DNA from: Mucilaginibacter gilvus
GTDB taxonomy: Bacteria; Bacteroidota; Bacteroidia; Sphingobacteriales; Sphingobacteriaceae
NCBI RefSeq assembly: GCF_004054195.1
Contig: NZ_SBIW01000012.1
Span: 248,001-312,000, forward strand
DNA length: 64,000 nt
Reading direction: 5' to 3'
Part shown: positions 1 through 8,671 of the stretch, piece after piece
How positions within the stretch are numbered: the first letter of the stretch is position 1
Layout: every line of letters starts with the position of its first letter
The notes under the pieces: generated by a model
Told to the model about the DNA's origin: nothing
What the model saw: the letters and a program-made list of their open reading frames with translations, nothing else
Database searches by the model: none
Translations under genes and position numbers: made by a program

Positions 1-549
1 TTGCGTGCTGTAGCCGGGGTCATCAAGGCCGTATTCTTTGGCTTTTTCTACAAATTTATTTTTGCCTTTGTTGATGAATAGCTGGTTGCGCCGTATATCG
101 TTTTGACCTAAGCCCGAGTAGCAGATATAAATATCCAGTAAGCCATCGCCGTTTACATCGGCCATGGTTGCGCCGGTTTTCCAGGCACCGGCCCTGCCGC
201 TAAGGCCAGATGCGGCTTCGCTGGTAATGTCTTTAAATTTTAAACCGCCTAAATTAAGGTATAGCTTGTTTTGCCCCATATTGCTGGTAAACAGCAGATC
301 CTGCAGGCCATCGTTATTGATATCGCCAACGGCAACACCGCCGCCGTTGTATAAGTATTCGTAGGATAGTACGTTAAGGCGCTCGTCCTCTTTAAGATCG
401 TTACGGAAGGTAATGCCGGTTTGCGCGGCGGGTAATAAATTAAATAGCGTTTGCTGTGCTTGAGCATGTAGAACAATGCATGGTATTGCGAGCGTGGTAA
501 GTGTTAAAAGGAGACCCTTTTTGATAATACCGAAGAAACAGTAATGCAT
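1..549 (-). CDS. FG-GAP/VCBS repeat secreted protein, partial (cut by left edge)
   Basis: The minus frame is open from an ATG at 549 down to base 1, 183 codons without a stop, so only the N-terminus is present. After a hydrophobic signal-like stretch (residues about 10-31, ending near HAQAQQ) come calcium-loop-like FG-GAP repeats such as GDINNDGLQD and ADVNGDGLLD. The layout NGGGVAVGDINNDG followed by QNKLYLN closely matches the N-terminus of the full-length paralog at 38653-42228, so an ASPIC/UnbV-type protein is likely; the C-terminal part is outside the window. It lies downstream of susC-susD on the same strand but beyond a strong hairpin, so it may have its own promoter or depend on readthrough. 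FG-GAP proteins of this kind are exported and presumed to bind ligand or protein at the surface; the exact role is unknown. Confidence 0.85.
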   Translation of the reverse strand, partial: MHYCFFGIIKKGLLLTLTTLAIPCIVLHAQAQQTLFNLLPAAQTGITFRNDLKEDERLNVLSYEYLYNGGGVAVGDINNDGLQDLLFTSNMGQNKLYLNLGGLKFKDITSEAASGLSGRAGAWKTGATMADVNGDGLLDIYICYSGLGQNDIRRNQLFINKGKNKFVEKAKEYGLDDPGYSTQ

Positions 550-628
550 TTAATGAGGGGATTATTAATTACTGGAAATATAAAAATAGAGATTGCTATT
601 GAAGGCGCGCGTATTTTTACTTTAAACA

Positions 629-660
629 AAAAACAAGGCTGCAATTGCAGCCTTGTTTTT
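629..660 (-). terminator. Intrinsic terminator after susD (bidirectional palindrome)
   Basis: A nearly perfect palindrome with stem AACAAGGCTGC/GCAGCCTTGTT around AATT, flanked by A and T runs on either side. It begins 16 bases past the susD stop. On the minus strand the stem is followed by TTTTTTG, so it can end susCD transcription before the FG-GAP gene. Confidence 0.85.
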
Positions 661-675
661 TATAACAAATGGTTA

Positions 676-2256
676 TTATTTATCCCACCATACACGGGTA
701 GCAAAATTATCTGCACCCTGGTGTGTAACAGCAGCGGCATAGTTTGTGCCGTTGGTTTGTATAAGTGTAGTAGGGTAAGGCATCCTGCGTGGAACCTGGC
801 CGGTGATAAACTGGCCCTGGAAAGTAATTGGGGTTAATACCGGGTAACCAGATCTTCTCCAGTTAGCAAATGTTTCGTTAAAATCAAATGTAGTTGAAGT
901 AGCTACATAATATTCCATGTTAATTTGCTCCAAAGCAGTTGCTGCTACTAACGGATGTGCTAAAACGTATGTTGCAATATCACCTGCGTTTACAGCACCG
1001 GCTGCCGATGGATTGTATTGTGCAAGTGTAGCCATATCTGCAGTAAGTGCATTGGCATAATGGGTTGCAGCAACACCGGTAGCCCAGCCTCTTGATGCAG
1101 CTTCTGCCAACAACAGTTCAGACTCACCGTAAGTGTAAATAAAGTTTGCACTTACCCTGTCTGCGTAAACCAGCAAGCGTGGGCGAGAGTATTTACCCAA
1201 TGGCGCAGGTGCATCTGTTGCATCAGCAGCAGGCGTTTCGCCCGGGTAACCAGCCGCGGTAGAAATAGTACCGGTGGTGTAACCATTTGGCATACCTGCC
1301 TGCAGGCTTGCTGTGTTAATACCTGCTAAAGTACGGTCTTCATTGGCTCTGCGGCCATTGGTGGCCGTGATTTCCGCTATAGCAGAAATACGGGGATCGT
1401 TGCTCGATTTCATGTAATCGATCAGCTTTTTGCCCCAGCGTACTTCTCTAAAGTCATCGGTAACCAATAATGCATCAGAGTTACTGCTGGTATTACCGTT
1501 GGCATCTGTCATAACTTTCACGTTATCAGCAATGCTTGCCATGGTACCGCCAGCGTATGCCTTTTCTGCCCAGGTTTTGGCTGTAGTAGCATCAACCTTT
1601 GTTAAACGCATAGCTGCCTTTAACATTAAAGAATAACCTAAACGTTTCCATTGTGCAATGTTACCACCGTAAAAAAGGTCGGCAGTAGGAGTAGCTTTAG
1701 CCGCGTCAAGGGCTTTTGTAGCCTGGTCAAGCTGGGTAAGTATTGCAGTGTAAATGTCCTGTTGAGAATCAAATGCCGGCTCAAATATCCCATTTTTTGC
1801 TTGTCCTTCCTGTGAATAAGGTACGTCTCCGTGTAAATCTGTTATGCGTTGAATAAACATAGCACGTAAAATGGTACCGCAGGCATCAAGATTAGCTAAC
1901 TCGGGCTTATCTTTAACTAAAGCCTTCATTTCGTCAACCAGCGTAAGCGCGCTGTATCCTCTGTTCCAGGTACGGTTGAAATAACCCGTACCGCCGCCGC
2001 CAAATACATACTTGTCACCATTGCTGTAATAGCTGAACGTTGAAGCCAAAGACTGCGTCCACATGCTTTGGAATAATAACTGATCATAGCCGGTTTGCGA
2101 AAAGGTCATTTGCGCTTGCGACATCAAATAGTTCGGGTTAATAAGTTCGCCGTTTGTTTTATCCGGCTGTGTATTTATCTCCTCGAAATTTTTTGTACAG
2201 CTTGCCATTAACGTAGCGCCTGCTACCAGGAAGCTAAAAATATATCGTTTTTTCAT
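676..2256 (-). CDS. SusD/RagB-family nutrient-binding outer-membrane lipoprotein
   Basis: 526 residues. The N-terminus is a lipoprotein signal with lipobox LMAS-C20, followed by KNFEEINTQPD, typical of the SusD-like_2 branch (known family pattern). The body is mostly helical with Trp/Tyr-rich segments and an Asn/Gly-rich middle, as expected for a TPR-type SusD. SusD proteins sit on the cell surface, cap the SusC barrel and capture oligosaccharides. It follows susC by 5 bases, so the two are co-transcribed and form one uptake complex. The ligand cannot be read from sequence; the divergent fucosidase and mannosidase make a fucose/mannose-containing glycan plausible. Confidence 0.93.
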   Translation of the reverse strand: MKKRYIFSFLVAGATLMASCTKNFEEINTQPDKTNGELINPNYLMSQAQMTFSQTGYDQLLFQSMWTQSLASTFSYYSNGDKYVFGGGGTGYFNRTWNRGYSALTLVDEMKALVKDKPELANLDACGTILRAMFIQRITDLHGDVPYSQEGQAKNGIFEPAFDSQQDIYTAILTQLDQATKALDAAKATPTADLFYGGNIAQWKRLGYSLMLKAAMRLTKVDATTAKTWAEKAYAGGTMASIADNVKVMTDANGNTSSNSDALLVTDDFREVRWGKKLIDYMKSSNDPRISAIAEITATNGRRANEDRTLAGINTASLQAGMPNGYTTGTISTAAGYPGETPAADATDAPAPLGKYSRPRLLVYADRVSANFIYTYGESELLLAEAASRGWATGVAATHYANALTADMATLAQYNPSAAGAVNAGDIATYVLAHPLVAATALEQINMEYYVATSTTFDFNETFANWRRSGYPVLTPITFQGQFITGQVPRRMPYPTTLIQTNGTNYAAAVTHQGADNFATRVWWDK

Positions 2257-2261
2257 CTGTC

Positions 2262-5200
2262 TTAGTTTTTGAATTTGAAGTTTACGTTTAAACCATAAGT
2301 TCTGGCGAAAGGCAAACTGGTACCTTCTATACCGGCATATCTTGGGTCGGCTGAAAAACCAGACTCCGGATCAAGATTATCGGTATGTTTCATAATTGTC
2401 CAAAGGTTACGGGCAACTGCCGATACACCTATACTGCTAAATGGCGTACCTCTTAAGAAAGTAGCGTTAAAGGTATAGCCTAAAGTTACCTGGCGTAACT
2501 TAATAAAGCTGCCATCTAACACAGATACTGCACCAACGTTACGTGATAACGCCTGGTAGTAAGTTTGTGCAGATACGCTTTTGGTATTAGGTGCACCAGA
2601 TTCGGTAACGCCGTTGCCAACTACGCCTGATTCGCGGCCTACCAGTGTAAGTTTATTGAACCCTCTGAAAATGCTGTAGTTTTCTGTAGCCGAAAGCACT
2701 TTGTTGCCAAAGCGGTAATCAATCAGGAAACCTAAATTGAATTGTTTGTAGGTAAATGCGTTGTTAAAACCACCGTAGATTTTAGGAATGGTTGAACCCA
2801 TTGCTTTTAAATCGCCACGCTGCGGAAGACCATCAGCATCAAAAACAATGTTACCAGCCGCATCGCGCTTGTAATCGGTAGCCAAAATTTGTGGTCCGGC
2901 TAAGCCTACTATAAGAGCTGTGCTGGCAGTACCAGAACTTGCTGCCGGGCGATAAGTGCCAAAGCCAATGTTATTATTGGTTATACCGTCTGTTTGTAGA
3001 ATTTTGTTTTTAACATAGGTGAAGTTGAACGAGGGAGTCCAACTGAAGCCCGATTTTCTAACAGGAGTACCATGGATCTCTATTTCCACACCACGGTTTT
3101 GGGTAGAACCTGTACCAATGTAACGGTTTGTGTAACCGGCAGACCAATCTAAGTTACCGTTGATGATCTCGTTTGTTGTTTTACGAGAGAAGACAGTAAC
3201 GTCAAAACCTAATCTGTCGCCCCAGAATTTCATCTCTAAACCTGCTTCAATTTCTTTCAGCGTAAATGGTTTTAAGAATAAGTTTGGTAACTGGCTGCTG
3301 AAACCAGCTGCAGGGATACCGTTAATAGAGTTGTTAAGATCGTAATAAACCGCGTTAGAAAAAGCAGCGGCATCGTTGCTGGTTTGTGCGAATGACAACC
3401 TTACTTTACCTAAATCCAGGCCATCTATCTTATATAATTCAGAGAAGATGAAACTACCGGAAACTGATGGCGAGAAAATACCCGGGCCAACAGACTTTAA
3501 TATGGTGCTATAGTAATCGTAACGGCCGGTTGTGCTTAATACTAAGAAATCTTTGAAAGAAAAATCTGCAGAGTAGTAAGCCGAGTTAACTTGTTTTTTG
3601 CTTGCGCCGTCAACCGTTGGTCCCGAATCACGAGTTTTAAAGTTTTTTAAACTGTAGAAATAAGGGATGATGAAACCGTTTTGGCCGTTGATAAATGATC
3701 CCTCTAAAGAGCTTTTGCGGATGTTACCACCTACGGACAGATCTAAATTTAAAAAGTTTGGAACAAGTGTGTGTTTAGCGTTAACCAATACATCCGCGTT
3801 AAACTCGTTAATATGAGTATTGCTTAGGTTCATGGTACCATTATCATTACGGTAGCCTGTACCAGTTGGCTCAATATTTACCCTTTTATCATTACTGTCA
3901 TCATAACCTAAACGTCCTTGTAAATAGATCCAGTTAGTTAGATCGTATTTGGCAGATAATGCCGAGATCAAACGGGTTCTGATAACGTTTGATATAAAGT
4001 AGTTAGCCGCGAAGTATGGGTTGGTTACATAGCTGTCATCAGTAAAGGTTAATTCTTTACCATCAGCAGTTGTACCCGGCGCCAAAGTTGCCTGGTCTTG
4101 GTTAGGAGCTAAAAACTGTACGTTGTTAGGGTTACCGGGGCCATCACTTAAGCCAGATCTGTTTTTAGAATTTTCGATAACATAGTTAGCTACTACGTTA
4201 ATATTTAATTTTTTGTTTACCTGCTGGCTGCCGTTAAAGTTAAAAGTTTTCCTGTCGAGGTAGCTGTTTGGTACCATTGAGTTGGCGCGCAGGTCTGAAG
4301 CCGACAAACGGAAAGCACCTGTTTCGTTACCACCGGTAAATGATACTGTGTTTGTAAAGCTTGGTGCTGTACGGTAAAAATCAATGTAATTGCTTACCGG
4401 AGAGTATTTATGGTTTTGTCCGTCGATTTGCATAACGTCAGATCCATCCATTTTAGAACCCCATGCAAGGCTACCCGAGTTGCGTGCTGCATCAAGCGTA
4501 GTAGGTTTAACACCTTGTATCCCCTGGCCGTAAACTTGTTGGTAATCGGTGTTATCTACCGGTTTATCAAACTGTACGTTGGTATTGAACTCAACACCGA
4601 ACGGGCTGTTTTTTTTACCGGATTTGGTAGTAATTAAAATTACACCATTTACCGCTCTTGAGCCGTAAAGCGCCGAAGCCGACTGGCCTTTAAGTACCGT
4701 CATCGACTCTATATCGTCAGGGTTGATGTTACCAATACCATCGCCATAATCTGCACCACCCCACTCGCCGGATGCGCCGCGTTGTGTGTTATCCATTGGT
4801 ACACCATTAATAACATATAGCGGGCTACCTGCGGTAAAGCTCGTTAAACCACGTAACAACACCCTTGCAGATGAGCCGGGGCCACCGTTTGATGCACCAA
4901 CGCTTAAACCAGCAACGCGGCCTTGTAATGATAAAGCAACGTTTGATTCTTTCGCTTTATTTAAAGCATCGCCATTTACGGTTGATACAGAGTAGCCTAA
5001 TTTTTTCTGTTCTTTGCTGATACCTAAAGCCGTTACTACAACTTCTTGCAGTTTGGTGTTAGATACCATTTTTACCCTAAGCGGGCTGCCGGTAAAAACA
5101 ACTTCCTGTGTTTTAAAACCTACGTAGCTGAATACTAATGTAGAATTTACCGCAGCATCCAGTGTGAATTTACCGCTTGCATCGGTTTGTGTACCGGTGC

Positions 5201-5444
5201 CTGTGCTTTTTATGGCAACACTAACGCCTATCAGCGCTTCGCCATTTTCGTCGGTAACGGTACCGGTAACAGGCACAAACTTGCTTTTATTGAAATTAGT
5301 AGGAGCAGCGTTTACAGGAGCCGCTACGGCCAATAGTTGCGTACTTGCAATTATCAAAAATGCCAGGGCAACTTTACATATCGGAAGCGCTTCTGACATC
5401 CGATACCTATTTCTTACACCCATTGGATGTTTAAAAAATTCCAT
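2262..5444 (-). CDS. SusC/RagA-family TonB-linked outer-membrane transporter
   Basis: 1060 residues. Signal segment within the first 48 residues, a carboxypeptidase-regulatory-like (CNA-B-type) domain at about 58-128 (GTVTDENGEALIGVSV), the SusC hallmark KLQEVVVTALG at 131-141, a TonB plug domain at about 150-260 (NPDDIESMTVLKGQSASALYG), then a beta-barrel to a C-terminal NVNFKF. There is no STN domain, so it does not look like a classical FecA-style signal transducer although an ECF sigma gene is the next gene upstream. Alternative start: Met16 (MSEALPIC) gives a tidier signal peptide. It imports oligosaccharides with the SusD encoded 5 bases downstream. Confidence 0.95.
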   Translation of the reverse strand: MEFFKHPMGVRNRYRMSEALPICKVALAFLIIASTQLLAVAAPVNAAPTNFNKSKFVPVTGTVTDENGEALIGVSVAIKSTGTGTQTDASGKFTLDAAVNSTLVFSYVGFKTQEVVFTGSPLRVKMVSNTKLQEVVVTALGISKEQKKLGYSVSTVNGDALNKAKESNVALSLQGRVAGLSVGASNGGPGSSARVLLRGLTSFTAGSPLYVINGVPMDNTQRGASGEWGGADYGDGIGNINPDDIESMTVLKGQSASALYGSRAVNGVILITTKSGKKNSPFGVEFNTNVQFDKPVDNTDYQQVYGQGIQGVKPTTLDAARNSGSLAWGSKMDGSDVMQIDGQNHKYSPVSNYIDFYRTAPSFTNTVSFTGGNETGAFRLSASDLRANSMVPNSYLDRKTFNFNGSQQVNKKLNINVVANYVIENSKNRSGLSDGPGNPNNVQFLAPNQDQATLAPGTTADGKELTFTDDSYVTNPYFAANYFISNVIRTRLISALSAKYDLTNWIYLQGRLGYDDSNDKRVNIEPTGTGYRNDNGTMNLSNTHINEFNADVLVNAKHTLVPNFLNLDLSVGGNIRKSSLEGSFINGQNGFIIPYFYSLKNFKTRDSGPTVDGASKKQVNSAYYSADFSFKDFLVLSTTGRYDYYSTILKSVGPGIFSPSVSGSFIFSELYKIDGLDLGKVRLSFAQTSNDAAAFSNAVYYDLNNSINGIPAAGFSSQLPNLFLKPFTLKEIEAGLEMKFWGDRLGFDVTVFSRKTTNEIINGNLDWSAGYTNRYIGTGSTQNRGVEIEIHGTPVRKSGFSWTPSFNFTYVKNKILQTDGITNNNIGFGTYRPAASSGTASTALIVGLAGPQILATDYKRDAAGNIVFDADGLPQRGDLKAMGSTIPKIYGGFNNAFTYKQFNLGFLIDYRFGNKVLSATENYSIFRGFNKLTLVGRESGVVGNGVTESGAPNTKSVSAQTYYQALSRNVGAVSVLDGSFIKLRQVTLGYTFNATFLRGTPFSSIGVSAVARNLWTIMKHTDNLDPESGFSADPRYAGIEGTSLPFARTYGLNVNFKFKN

Positions 5445-5910
5445 ATTTAATTAGTTAAAGAGGGGTTAATTTCAAGACCCCGTACGCCGGGTATCTTGTT
5501 TAAACAGTTTTAGTTTTCTTAAGCGGTAGTTCCACCAGGTAACTATGCTTTATGGGGTGGGTAAGTACTTATTTTACATAGGCAAATTGTTTAATTTTCA
5601 TTTGTTCAATACCGGTTATAGCCCTGTAAACTGCGTAAAGTGCTATTGGTGCATTCACTACGCGGGCTTCACGGGTATGGACAATTAAAAACTTAACATT
5701 GCCTACACGATTTGTAAATATTTTAATTTTATTGTTGAAACATTATGAGTGTGAGTAATACACTATAATAATGATAATGAATTTGTTAACTAAAAAAAGC
5801 AAATAGCAGTTCACGCCGAGGGAGTTGACGCGCGAAAAAAATTGAATAAACAGATAATAACGGGCTGAGAGCCTCAAAAATTGGCATCGCGGTAGGCAAT
5901 GGCGGTTAAA
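5445..5910. promoter_or_regulatory. 466-bp intergenic region upstream of susC
   Basis: Non-coding stretch between the ECF sigma gene and susC, both on the minus strand; it must carry the susC promoter and leader. It is AT-rich near 5690-5800 and I found no convincing paired -33/-7 box, terminator hairpin or small gene in it. Confidence 0.5.
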
Positions 5911-6546
5911 CTAAAAGAAAAATAAGCAGGCAAACAGAGCAGCCAGCATAAACAAAACAGGGGCGTTTGAAACCGAATGGCGCGCCCGTTTTTGATCAGG
6001 GTCTAAAACCGCGCTCAGCTTTTTTAAAGCCCTGAAAAGTTGCGTTTGTACAGTGCGTGGAGAAATATCCAGTACCTCGCCAACTTCTTTATATTTCATG
6101 CCGTCCTCTTTAATCAACCTGAAGATGATCCGGCATTGTTGGGGTAAGGCGCTGATAGCCTTATCCAGTTTAAAAACAAGTTCTTTCTTTTCAAGTTCTT
6201 TTTGAGGATTGTAAGTATTCACCAGTGCAAATTCATCCGTATCCTCTATCTGCACCATGTGGATATTAGAATATTTTTTAATGTAGTTGAGCGATTGGTT
6301 TTTTACCGCTATATACAGGTAGGTAGCCGGGTTGTTTATGCCGCAAAGCTTTTGGCGGTTTTGCCAGCATTTCACAAATAATTCTGAAACGATATCTTCG
6401 GCCACCTCGTTTTGGCGTACATACAACACACAGAATTTAATGAGAGGCTTGTTTAGTGCGTAAAATAGTTTTTCAAATGCTTTTACATCGTCGTGGTTGC
6501 ATACCCGGTTCCATAATTCAACAATATTGGCATTTTTGTTTCTCAA
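5911..6546 (-). CDS. ECF-type RNA polymerase sigma factor with C-terminal membrane segment
   Basis: 211 residues. Sigma region 2 is at about 28-95 (EDIVSELFVKCWQNR, NPATYLYIAVKNQSLNYIKK) and region 4 at about 135-185 (ALPQQCRIIFRLIKEDGMKYKEVGEVLDISPRTVQTQLFRALKKL, read in pieces), the layout of the Bacteroidetes sigma-70 expansion family. After a basic stretch the protein ends in a hydrophobic run of about 19 residues finishing in LFFF, which looks like a membrane anchor. In this family an anti-sigma FecR gene usually follows, then a SusC with an STN domain; both are missing here. It probably directs transcription of the susCD pair downstream, but how it is held inactive is open. Confidence 0.9.
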   Translation of the reverse strand: MRNKNANIVELWNRVCNHDDVKAFEKLFYALNKPLIKFCVLYVRQNEVAEDIVSELFVKCWQNRQKLCGINNPATYLYIAVKNQSLNYIKKYSNIHMVQIEDTDEFALVNTYNPQKELEKKELVFKLDKAISALPQQCRIIFRLIKEDGMKYKEVGEVLDISPRTVQTQLFRALKKLSAVLDPDQKRARHSVSNAPVLFMLAALFACLFFF

Positions 6547-6893
6547 AATATCCTATAATTTGTAAGCCGGTAGAAACTTAACATTTGCGTAACAATAATA
6601 ACGCTTTAAATACAAAATATCAACAACTTTGCTTGTTTTTTAAAATATTTTAAAAAGATTTGAAACTTAGTGTATCATTTACGTTAAGGAAAAGCGCTGA
6701 TTAGACACAAACCACTTCTTTTTTTTGGAAAATAACAATAGAAAGTGTAAATGGTAAAATAAGTCTGTTCGTTAGGGCTGTAAAAAAGGCAAATGTTGTA
6801 ATAGTGTGTAAAAAATAGCGCCTTATGTAGGCAAAATCCGTTTAAAAAATGTCAATAGATTACAAAATGCATCAATATATAATATAAACATAG
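6547..6893. promoter_or_regulatory. 347-bp divergent promoter region (sigma factor / fucosidase)
   Basis: AT-rich region between the divergent ECF sigma gene and the GH29 gene, so it should hold promoters in both directions. I could not find a clean TTTG plus TAnnTTTG pair. A TTAACATTTG string near 6579 resembles the repeats in front of the second susC (33437-33468) but is a single copy. Confidence 0.5.
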
Positions 6894-8336
6894 ATGATAA
6901 AAAAATTCGTTACCCTGCTTTTGGTGCTGATAAATACAACCGTATTGGTGGCGCAGCAGCATAATATGTCTAAAACATACCAGGCACCCACCGATGAATT
7001 GGTGAAAAAGAAACTAAACAATTGGCAGGACCTTAAATTTGGGCTTTTTATGCACTGGGGTACCTACAGTCAATGGGGGGTGGTAGAAAGTTGGAGCATT
7101 TGCCCCGAAGATGAAGGCTGGACACAACGCAAAGGCCCTTATGGTGCTACTTATAACGGTTACTTAAAAGCGTATGAAAACCTGCAAACCACCTTTAACC
7201 CGGTAAAGTTCAACCCCGAAAAATGGGTGGCCGCGGCAAAAAGTGCCGGGATGAAGTATGTTATTTTCACTACCAAGCACCACGATGGTTTCAGCATGTT
7301 TGATACCAAGCAGACGGATTATAAGATCACGTCGGCAAAAACGCCATTCTCTTCTAATCCGCGCAGCAATGTTACCAAAGAGATCTTCAATGCTTTCCGT
7401 AAAGAGAATTTTATGATAGGCGCTTATTTTTCCAAGCCCGATTGGCATTCCGAAGATTATTGGTGGCCATATTTTCCCCCTAAAGATCGTAATGTAAATT
7501 ACGACCCGGCTATGCATCCCGATAGATGGCAGAAGTTTAAAGATTTTACTTATAACCAGATAGGCGAACTGATGACGGATTACGGTAAGGTTGATATTTT
7601 ATGGCTGGATGGAGGGTGGGTACGCCCAAAAAGCACCATTGATACTACGGTAGACTGGCAGCGCGGCATCAAATTCAACCAGGATATTAATATGCCTAAA
7701 ATTGCAGGCATGGCCCGTAGCAAACAACCGGGGTTGATAGTAGTGGACCGTACCGTAACCGGCGAATTTGAAAACTACACCACGCCGGAGCAGCAGGTAC
7801 CCGAAACACCGTTGGATCATCCATGGGAAACTTGCATCACCATGGGCGATTCGTGGAGCTATGTACCAAACGACCACTATAAAACCGCCCACCAAATTGT
7901 GCAGCTATTAGTGAAGATCGTATCGCGCGGCGGTAACCTGTTATTAAATATAGGCCCTGGTCCCGATGGCGACTGGGATCCGGTAGCCTACTCACGCCTA
8001 AGCGAAGTTAGCGCCTGGATGCAGGTGAACGGTGAAGGTATTTACGGTTCCACATCGGTTGCGCCATATTCTACAGGCAATGTATACTATACTAAAGCAA
8101 AAAACGCTAATACCATATATGCCTTTGTTTTGGCCGATAAGGACGGCGTGAAGCTGGGTAAAACAGTAATTATTAAGGTTAACCATGTAAAAGCCATTAA
8201 AAAGGTAACCATGCTTGGCTTTAAACAAAGCCTTAAGTATAAACTGACCGGTGATGATCTGGTGATAACCATCCCCGCTGCTATCCAAAACAACACCGCT
8301 GCTCGATACGCGTCCACTTTAAAAGTAACGTACTAA
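6894..8336 (+). CDS. Alpha-L-fucosidase, GH29, secreted
   Basis: 480 residues with a signal peptide ending around VLVAQQ (residue 22). GH29 landmarks: FGLFMHWGTYSQWG near 50, YVIFTTKHHDGFSMF near 125 (His-His), and VDILWLDGGW, where Asp239 is at the position of the GH29 catalytic nucleophile. A C-terminal beta-sandwich follows the (beta/alpha)8 barrel. It removes terminal alpha-L-fucose from glycans in the periplasm or outside the cell. It is the first gene of a plus-strand cluster with a hexosaminidase remnant, a GH92 mannosidase and a mutarotase. I cannot tell alpha-1,2/1,3/1,4/1,6 specificity from the sequence. Confidence 0.95.
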   Translation: MIKKFVTLLLVLINTTVLVAQQHNMSKTYQAPTDELVKKKLNNWQDLKFGLFMHWGTYSQWGVVESWSICPEDEGWTQRKGPYGATYNGYLKAYENLQTTFNPVKFNPEKWVAAAKSAGMKYVIFTTKHHDGFSMFDTKQTDYKITSAKTPFSSNPRSNVTKEIFNAFRKENFMIGAYFSKPDWHSEDYWWPYFPPKDRNVNYDPAMHPDRWQKFKDFTYNQIGELMTDYGKVDILWLDGGWVRPKSTIDTTVDWQRGIKFNQDINMPKIAGMARSKQPGLIVVDRTVTGEFENYTTPEQQVPETPLDHPWETCITMGDSWSYVPNDHYKTAHQIVQLLVKIVSRGGNLLLNIGPGPDGDWDPVAYSRLSEVSAWMQVNGEGIYGSTSVAPYSTGNVYYTKAKNANTIYAFVLADKDGVKLGKTVIIKVNHVKAIKKVTMLGFKQSLKYKLTGDDLVITIPAAIQNNTAARYASTLKVTY

Positions 8337-8347
8337 TATTCCTCCTG

Positions 8348-8584
8348 ATGAAATTTTATAGAGCTGCAGTTTTGGCTTTTTCTTTCACGGTGCTGGGCTT
8401 TGCAAATGCTTCGGCACAGCAAACGGACGCGCGTTACCCGATTATCCCTTACCCAACCGAGCTGATCCCGGCAAGTGGCAGTTTTATTGTTACGCCTGCT
8501 ACCTCCATTGTGGCAACCGCTTCCTTTAAAAACGAAGCTGGTTCGGAGCCAAAAGATATTTCCTCAGAATGGTTGAAGAATTAA
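8348..8584 (+). pseudogene. Truncated beta-N-acetylhexosaminidase (GH20) N-terminus
   Basis: 78 codons starting 11 bases after the fucosidase stop. A good signal peptide (ending NASAQQ) is followed by ARYPIIPYPTELIPASGSF, the hallmark beginning of the GH20 N-terminal domain, and FIVTPATSIV. The similarity stops at about FKNEAG, after which the frame runs only 13 more codons. A functional GH20 has more than 500 residues including the catalytic DE pair, none of which is here. It is best read as the stump left by a large internal deletion. The secreted fragment could still be made but should have no catalytic activity. Confidence 0.75.
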
Positions 8585-8668
8585 GCATAGCGCTAAAAAA
8601 ATCACTGGTCTTTCGAGGCTTATAATAATATGTATAAAAAAGTACCCGGCATCGCCAATAGTAAATAA
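8585..8668 (+). pseudogene. Possible C-terminal remnant of the deleted gene
   Basis: Directly after the GH20 stump, another frame (8597-8668) reads WSFEAYNNMYKKVPGIANSK and a stop, with protein-like composition. Its stop abuts the GH92 start region. It could be the C-terminal end of the gene whose middle was deleted, now out of frame, but I do not recognise the family, so this is inference. Confidence 0.35.
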
Positions 8669-8671
8669 TTG

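Noticed and set aside
5445..5910. Search for a small FecR-like anti-sigma gene between the sigma and susC genes
   Set aside because: No frame of useful length with a membrane helix or FecR motif was found on either strand.
6577..6590. TTAACATTTGCG near the sigma factor as another copy of the HTCS site
   Set aside because: Single copy with a changed end, in an AT-rich region far from the HTCS locus; likely chance.
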